NCBI GenBank assembly: GCA_964030785.1
Contig: OZ034970.1
Coordinates: 34,078,443-34,142,442, forward strand
Source: Siderastrea siderea
Lineage: Eukaryota > Cnidaria > Anthozoa > Scleractinia > Rhizangiidae
Length of the DNA stretch: 64,000 bases
Reading direction: 5' to 3'
The position numbers and the translations under genes were made by a program. Below, in pieces: positions 60,086 through 64,000 of the stretch. A model generated the notes under the pieces. That model was not told where the DNA came from, made no database searches, and was given only the letters and a program-made list of their open reading frames with translations. Every line of letters starts with the position of its first letter. Position 1 is the first letter of the stretch.

Positions 60086-63000
60086 AAGAGTTAAAATTCT
60101 GAAAAAAGAGTTAAATGAGGTTATTTTTTCGGCAACAAAATGACGTTACCATTTCAAAAGTTAAAACGAGGCACTTTTGCGGAATCATTACGAGAAATTT
60201 GCTCTTTTTATTATTTTTCTGGGTAATTTTGGATTTTGGAAAAACTGACAATAGTTTGGAAAGCGTTTCCGGGAACCGAACCATTTCTGCGTCCTTGCGG
60301 ACCTGACAAAGGTCGACGACAGGCTTGCTAATGTTGCCAAAAGGATCCTTGTTATAATGCTGATGCTATATCCACTCCTGTAGGTAGCTTTGGTAGAGTT
60401 CTTTGGACGTTCCTGTGCGGGGCAAACTTCGGTGCCTAAGTCTGCGAAGTTTAAGCTGTACCGGTTCACTGTGAGATGAATATAGCCCTCGTTTTGTGGA
60501 TAATGTTAGCAAGGAGACAGCCCTTGAAGAGCATTGTTAAGCTCTTTGTTAAGGAACCACCCTCCAACAATATAGAGCTATGTAATCCAAGCATTCAGGA
60601 ATTCTGGGGCATAAATAGGAATTAGAGTAGTTTCCAACGCGTTATTAACGCTCAACTTAAGTAACAAAGCGGAAATGAACGCGCCCAAAAATGAAGTCCA
60701 CTTAAACTTACGAGAATTTATGGGATTCGCATTACTTTTATGAAGCGTTAAATTTCCTGAAATAACTGGTAACCAATCACGGACTGAAGAAAAAATGAAG
60801 TAAAACAAGGGCATTCATGGTATCCATTAGATATTGATCACTCAGATGTTCCTCCGATCTGATACCATGTAATTTCACGAGCAAGAGAGTAGAAAAAATG
60901 ATAATGGTTTAATTTAGTACATGTTTTTTTTAAGTTACAATTTAGGTAAGGAAATTAGGATTAGTACACTTTTATCTTACCGTTATATTACATTACATTA
61001 CACACAGTTTCTATAGTTTTAAATTTACTGTTGTCTATAATTCCCCCCCCCCCCGAAAAATACCCCTCATCATCATCATCTTCTTCTTCTTCTTCCTCTT
61101 GCTGTTGCTCTTCTTCCTCTTCCTGTTCCTCTTCTTCATCTTCTTCTTCTTCTAATACTACTTCTTCTTCTTCCTCTTCTTCTTCAATCTGCTGGTGGTA
61201 AGCAGCCCAACCCATGGGGGCAGGTGGGATAGGGAGCCTGGCAAGCATCTGTCTTCTAATTCCTCTGCTGTCAAACCACCTGTGGTATGGAAATGCACAA
61301 CTATGACAAAGCAAACGTTTGCAGTGATATTTCTACGTATCTCCACGTTAATACTCCAGTTTCTGTAATGTCATAACATGATAACAAACAGACGCCCTCT
61401 TGCGCATCACACAATCCCGTCGACAAACCTTAAAAGCAGTTTATGCAAACAAGCTCTTCCTTCCTCTTTCAATGTTGTTCCTGACACCAAAATGTTCCCC
61501 ACCTTAGTTTTATCTGCTGCTCCGTATTTCCTGGACAGTTCTGAAAAGTTAACCTGAAGAGGAAAAATAATCACTAGATAGAATAGCAGAAGCTAATCGA
61601 GGCAGGTAGAGCTACAAAGGTACAGCAGTCCGTTGAACCATCACAGAAAACTAAGTGCAAAATAAATGCAGCACAGCAAGAAAGGATACGAAAAATAAGA
61701 AAATTGAGCAGTTATGCTACATAGTTTGCAATTATCCGTAGTGGAATAGGCGCTTCAACATAATCATCGTCTGCCTCCATCATCGAAAGGTTTATTGCCA
61801 TAAACAGTGGTCGGAGGTGGTTTAATGTATAGAGAACTAGCTAAATTGAATTGCAGAAATGGAAAAAAAAAGTTTGAAATGTAATTTTACACTATGTACA
61901 ACCTTGAGAACGCCAGACTACTAAGATCATCACCACTGCTGGCAAACAAACGTTTGTAGAGATCTTTCTACACATCTCCACGTTAATACTCCAGTTATTG
62001 TAATGTCAAAACGTGATAACATTATCCAGACACCCTGTTGTGCATCACACAATCCCATCCACAAACCTTGAAACAGTTTGTGCAAACAACCTCCCCGTTT
62101 CTCTTTCAATGTTGTGGCTGACACCAAAGTGTTCCCCACTTTAGTTTTATCTGCTGCTCCATATTTCCTGGACAGTTCTGAAAAGAGAACTTAAGGAGGA
62201 AAAATAGTCACTAGTTAAAATTACTGTTTGAGTGTTTCCTTTGGAAATAGAGGGGCGGGTGGGGCCTTCAGCCCCTTTGTTGATCCGCCATTGATGTGAC
62301 ATATTACACTGGTGTTAACACAGCTATCCAATTCTGGGTGCAAAGTTGGTGATAAAATAGGCCAAGTCACCTAGTTAATCAGTGTTCCATCTCTAGGTTT
62401 TTTGAGGGGCTGAGGCCAAAACTTTTCCAGTGGATAGAAAGGGGATAAAGGGTAGAAGATATAGAGAAAAGAAAGGGAGAGAAAAAGGAAAGGAAAAGAA
62501 CCGAGAAAAAAATTGGAAATGAGTGCGCAAAAAAAAAAAAAACTAATTTTGGGCCAAAAAACCAAACCAAATTTTGGTTTATGCGCATGCATCAAAGAGA
62601 AATATTGTACAATTTACAACAGAAGCTGGTTCAAAATCTAGCTAAATTGCAAGAAAACGCCTTTGCAGCAAAGTTTAGTGGCATTTGGCAACACAGCACT
62701 CAAAAAACCGCTTAAAATGTAAAAAATGTGGTTTTTTCAGGAAAAAAGTTGGACAGGAAAGGGTTAAATACGCCTTACAGTTTCTCTTCTTTCTTCTTGT
62801 TTTTCTCTCTTCGTTTTTGACTTTGTGAGCCCAATTTTGCAACTTTTGTTAAGGCTTCCCTGACAAGCTCATTTGTAAACTGCTCTATATTGCCTAGTGA
62901 GCCACAGCATGTCACTGATAAAATCAAATTGATTTTGGTCAAAATGGACAACAAGAGAGAAAAGAAAGAGAAACTATTTCCCAGGCAAAAAAGTTCTAAC

Positions 63001-64000
63001 CACTAATTTGACCAGTACAGAGTGAAACTATGTTTTAATTAAGCTTTTTTTCCTAATATTTTCATGTACAATATGCTACATACGTGTGTAAGCAATCTGT
63101 CCAGAAACATTGAAAAACTTGTATTTAGAACAATTTGTTCACAACAAATTCACAAAAATACGTAAATTATCAAGTACTAAATACTCATAAATAAAGATTC
63201 GGTTCCACCCGCAAATAGTAGAAGCTAATCGAGGTGCGTGGTGCTACAAAGGTACAGCAGTCTGTTTAACCATTACTAAATACAAAACAAGACGCATATC
63301 TGCGTGAACTTGGGCGTTTTTCCTGGCATATTGAGCTGTAAACGCCAGGAAATGGACATACTGAAGTCTTAGTTGTCTTTTGACGATTGTTGTATATTGC
63401 GGGTGTGAATTTTACTCGCTGTCCGTTTTTTTTTTAGGCTGTTCTGTGTTCTGCGTATCTTTTGGTAATGCAATGAAGGTTCTGACAGTTAACTGCGAAC
63501 TTTCAACCTATATATGTGATTGCATTTGTGTCCATCTATCTGGCCAACAGGATTTTTGAAATATAGTTCAAGTATAGCTTACTGAAATGAACTCAGATAC
63601 TAAAATGTCACTGTTTGTTCTATGGGTTAACACTATGATTTGGGAGAGTTTTTTTAGAAAAGAAGTAACTTTAGTTTTGTGGACATTTAGAAAATGCGTA
63701 GTTTCTCAAATTATGCATTCCTCACCCATGGAAGGGACTTTTTCTAATCCCCGCACTCTAGAAAATACATCTCCTTTACGTTATTTGCCTTTGAGACCCC
63801 TGCCACCCTCAGGAATTTCCAATGCATTCTGTGGGGGAAGATTGACATATTCTGGAACCAGACAATGTTTTATCACTTTTTAGGGGTCAAAAGGGAAACT
63901 ATAGCTAAGTTTGCAGGGATATCTTTTGTTAGCCTCATTCCTCCCTTACAAATGGTATTGTTTATTTTGTTTTCAAAAAGGGAACTTTGATTGAAATTGG
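60086..64000. repeat. Array unit 5, cut by the window end
   Basis: 3915 bp of the unit are visible. A private change is GAAGGGACTTTT near 63,731. Confidence 0.9.

Larger units (their letters stand above)
42863..64000. repeat. Head-to-tail macrosatellite array, 4.3-kb unit, at least 4.9 copies
   Basis: Unit starts, set at AAGAGTTAAAATTC, fall at 42,863, 47,171, 51,479, 55,783 and 60,086, giving lengths of 4308, 4308, 4304 and 4303 bp and a fifth copy running off the window. Copies differ by scattered single bases and small indels in C-runs, T-runs and the CTT tract, so identity is very high. The left junction is sharp against unrelated sequence; the right end is not in view. I see no tRNA, rRNA, histone or other known tandem gene in the unit. 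Its pieces resemble degenerate exons and repeats found singly at 32.2-33.3 and 39.3-39.8 kb. Confidence 0.95.

Noticed and set aside
42863..64000. Array considered as rDNA, histone or snRNA gene cluster
   Set aside because: No rRNA, histone fold, tRNA or snRNA sequence was recognised in the unit.
42863..64000. Array considered as CRISPR-like or phage-type repeat
   Set aside because: The units are 4.3 kb with no short spaced repeats, and the surrounding sequence is eukaryotic.

Overview
The window looks like a repeat-rich stretch of an animal nuclear genome, most likely an anthozoan cnidarian (coral or anemone). The base composition is AT-rich, introns have GT/AG borders, and there are no compact operons. 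The transposon mix also fits: a Ngaro/DIRS tyrosine-recombinase retroelement, L1/Tx1-like LINE pieces, a Penelope-type mini hammerhead ribozyme, short elements with G-run ends, Tc1-like and hAT-like relics, and a tRNA-derived SINE. The taxonomic call is inference. I found only one probable intact host-type gene, a small coiled-coil/PHD-finger gene at about 22.3-23.7 kb on the plus strand.

Layout. 1-1.3 kb is non-coding with one palindromic mini-element. 1.28-6.72 kb is a structurally complete but mutated Ngaro-like element on the minus strand, with split direct repeats (A1-gag-RT/RNase H-YR-B1-A2-B2). 6.8-10.4 kb holds a small hypothetical reading frame, a minisatellite, several dispersed repeats and the hammerhead motif. 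10.47-12.55 kb is a 2.07-kb element with 35-bp terminal inverted repeats and an internal tandem repeat of about 214 bp. 12.9-14.65 kb is a minus-strand LINE relic split by a short element that left a 9-bp target duplication; a second member of that short-element family lies at 15.02-15.48 kb and a third at 35.77-36.09 kb. 15.86-16.24 kb is an hAT C-terminal relic. 16.2-22.2 kb is non-coding with hairpins and simple or degenerate tandem repeats.

24.6-26 kb carries more tandem and dispersed repeats plus a SINE. 26.9-34.3 kb on the minus strand is a graveyard of intron-containing transposase-type genes. It includes a Tc1-like relic and, most notably, a multi-exon relic (28.55-31.91 kb) whose first part resembles the RAG1 N-terminal zinc-binding region plus RING finger and whose later exons carry a DDE-type core. 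Unrecognised zinc-binding exon relics at 32.6-34.3 kb belong to a family that reappears downstream.

From 42,863 to the window end is a head-to-tail array of a 4.3-kb unit: four full copies and most of a fifth, almost identical to each other. The unit contains pieces homologous to 32.2-33.3 kb and 39.3-39.8 kb, so it was probably built from a local repeat/pseudogene and then amplified. No functional gene system is evident in the array. Apart from the PHD gene, nearly everything recognisable is mobile DNA in various stages of decay.
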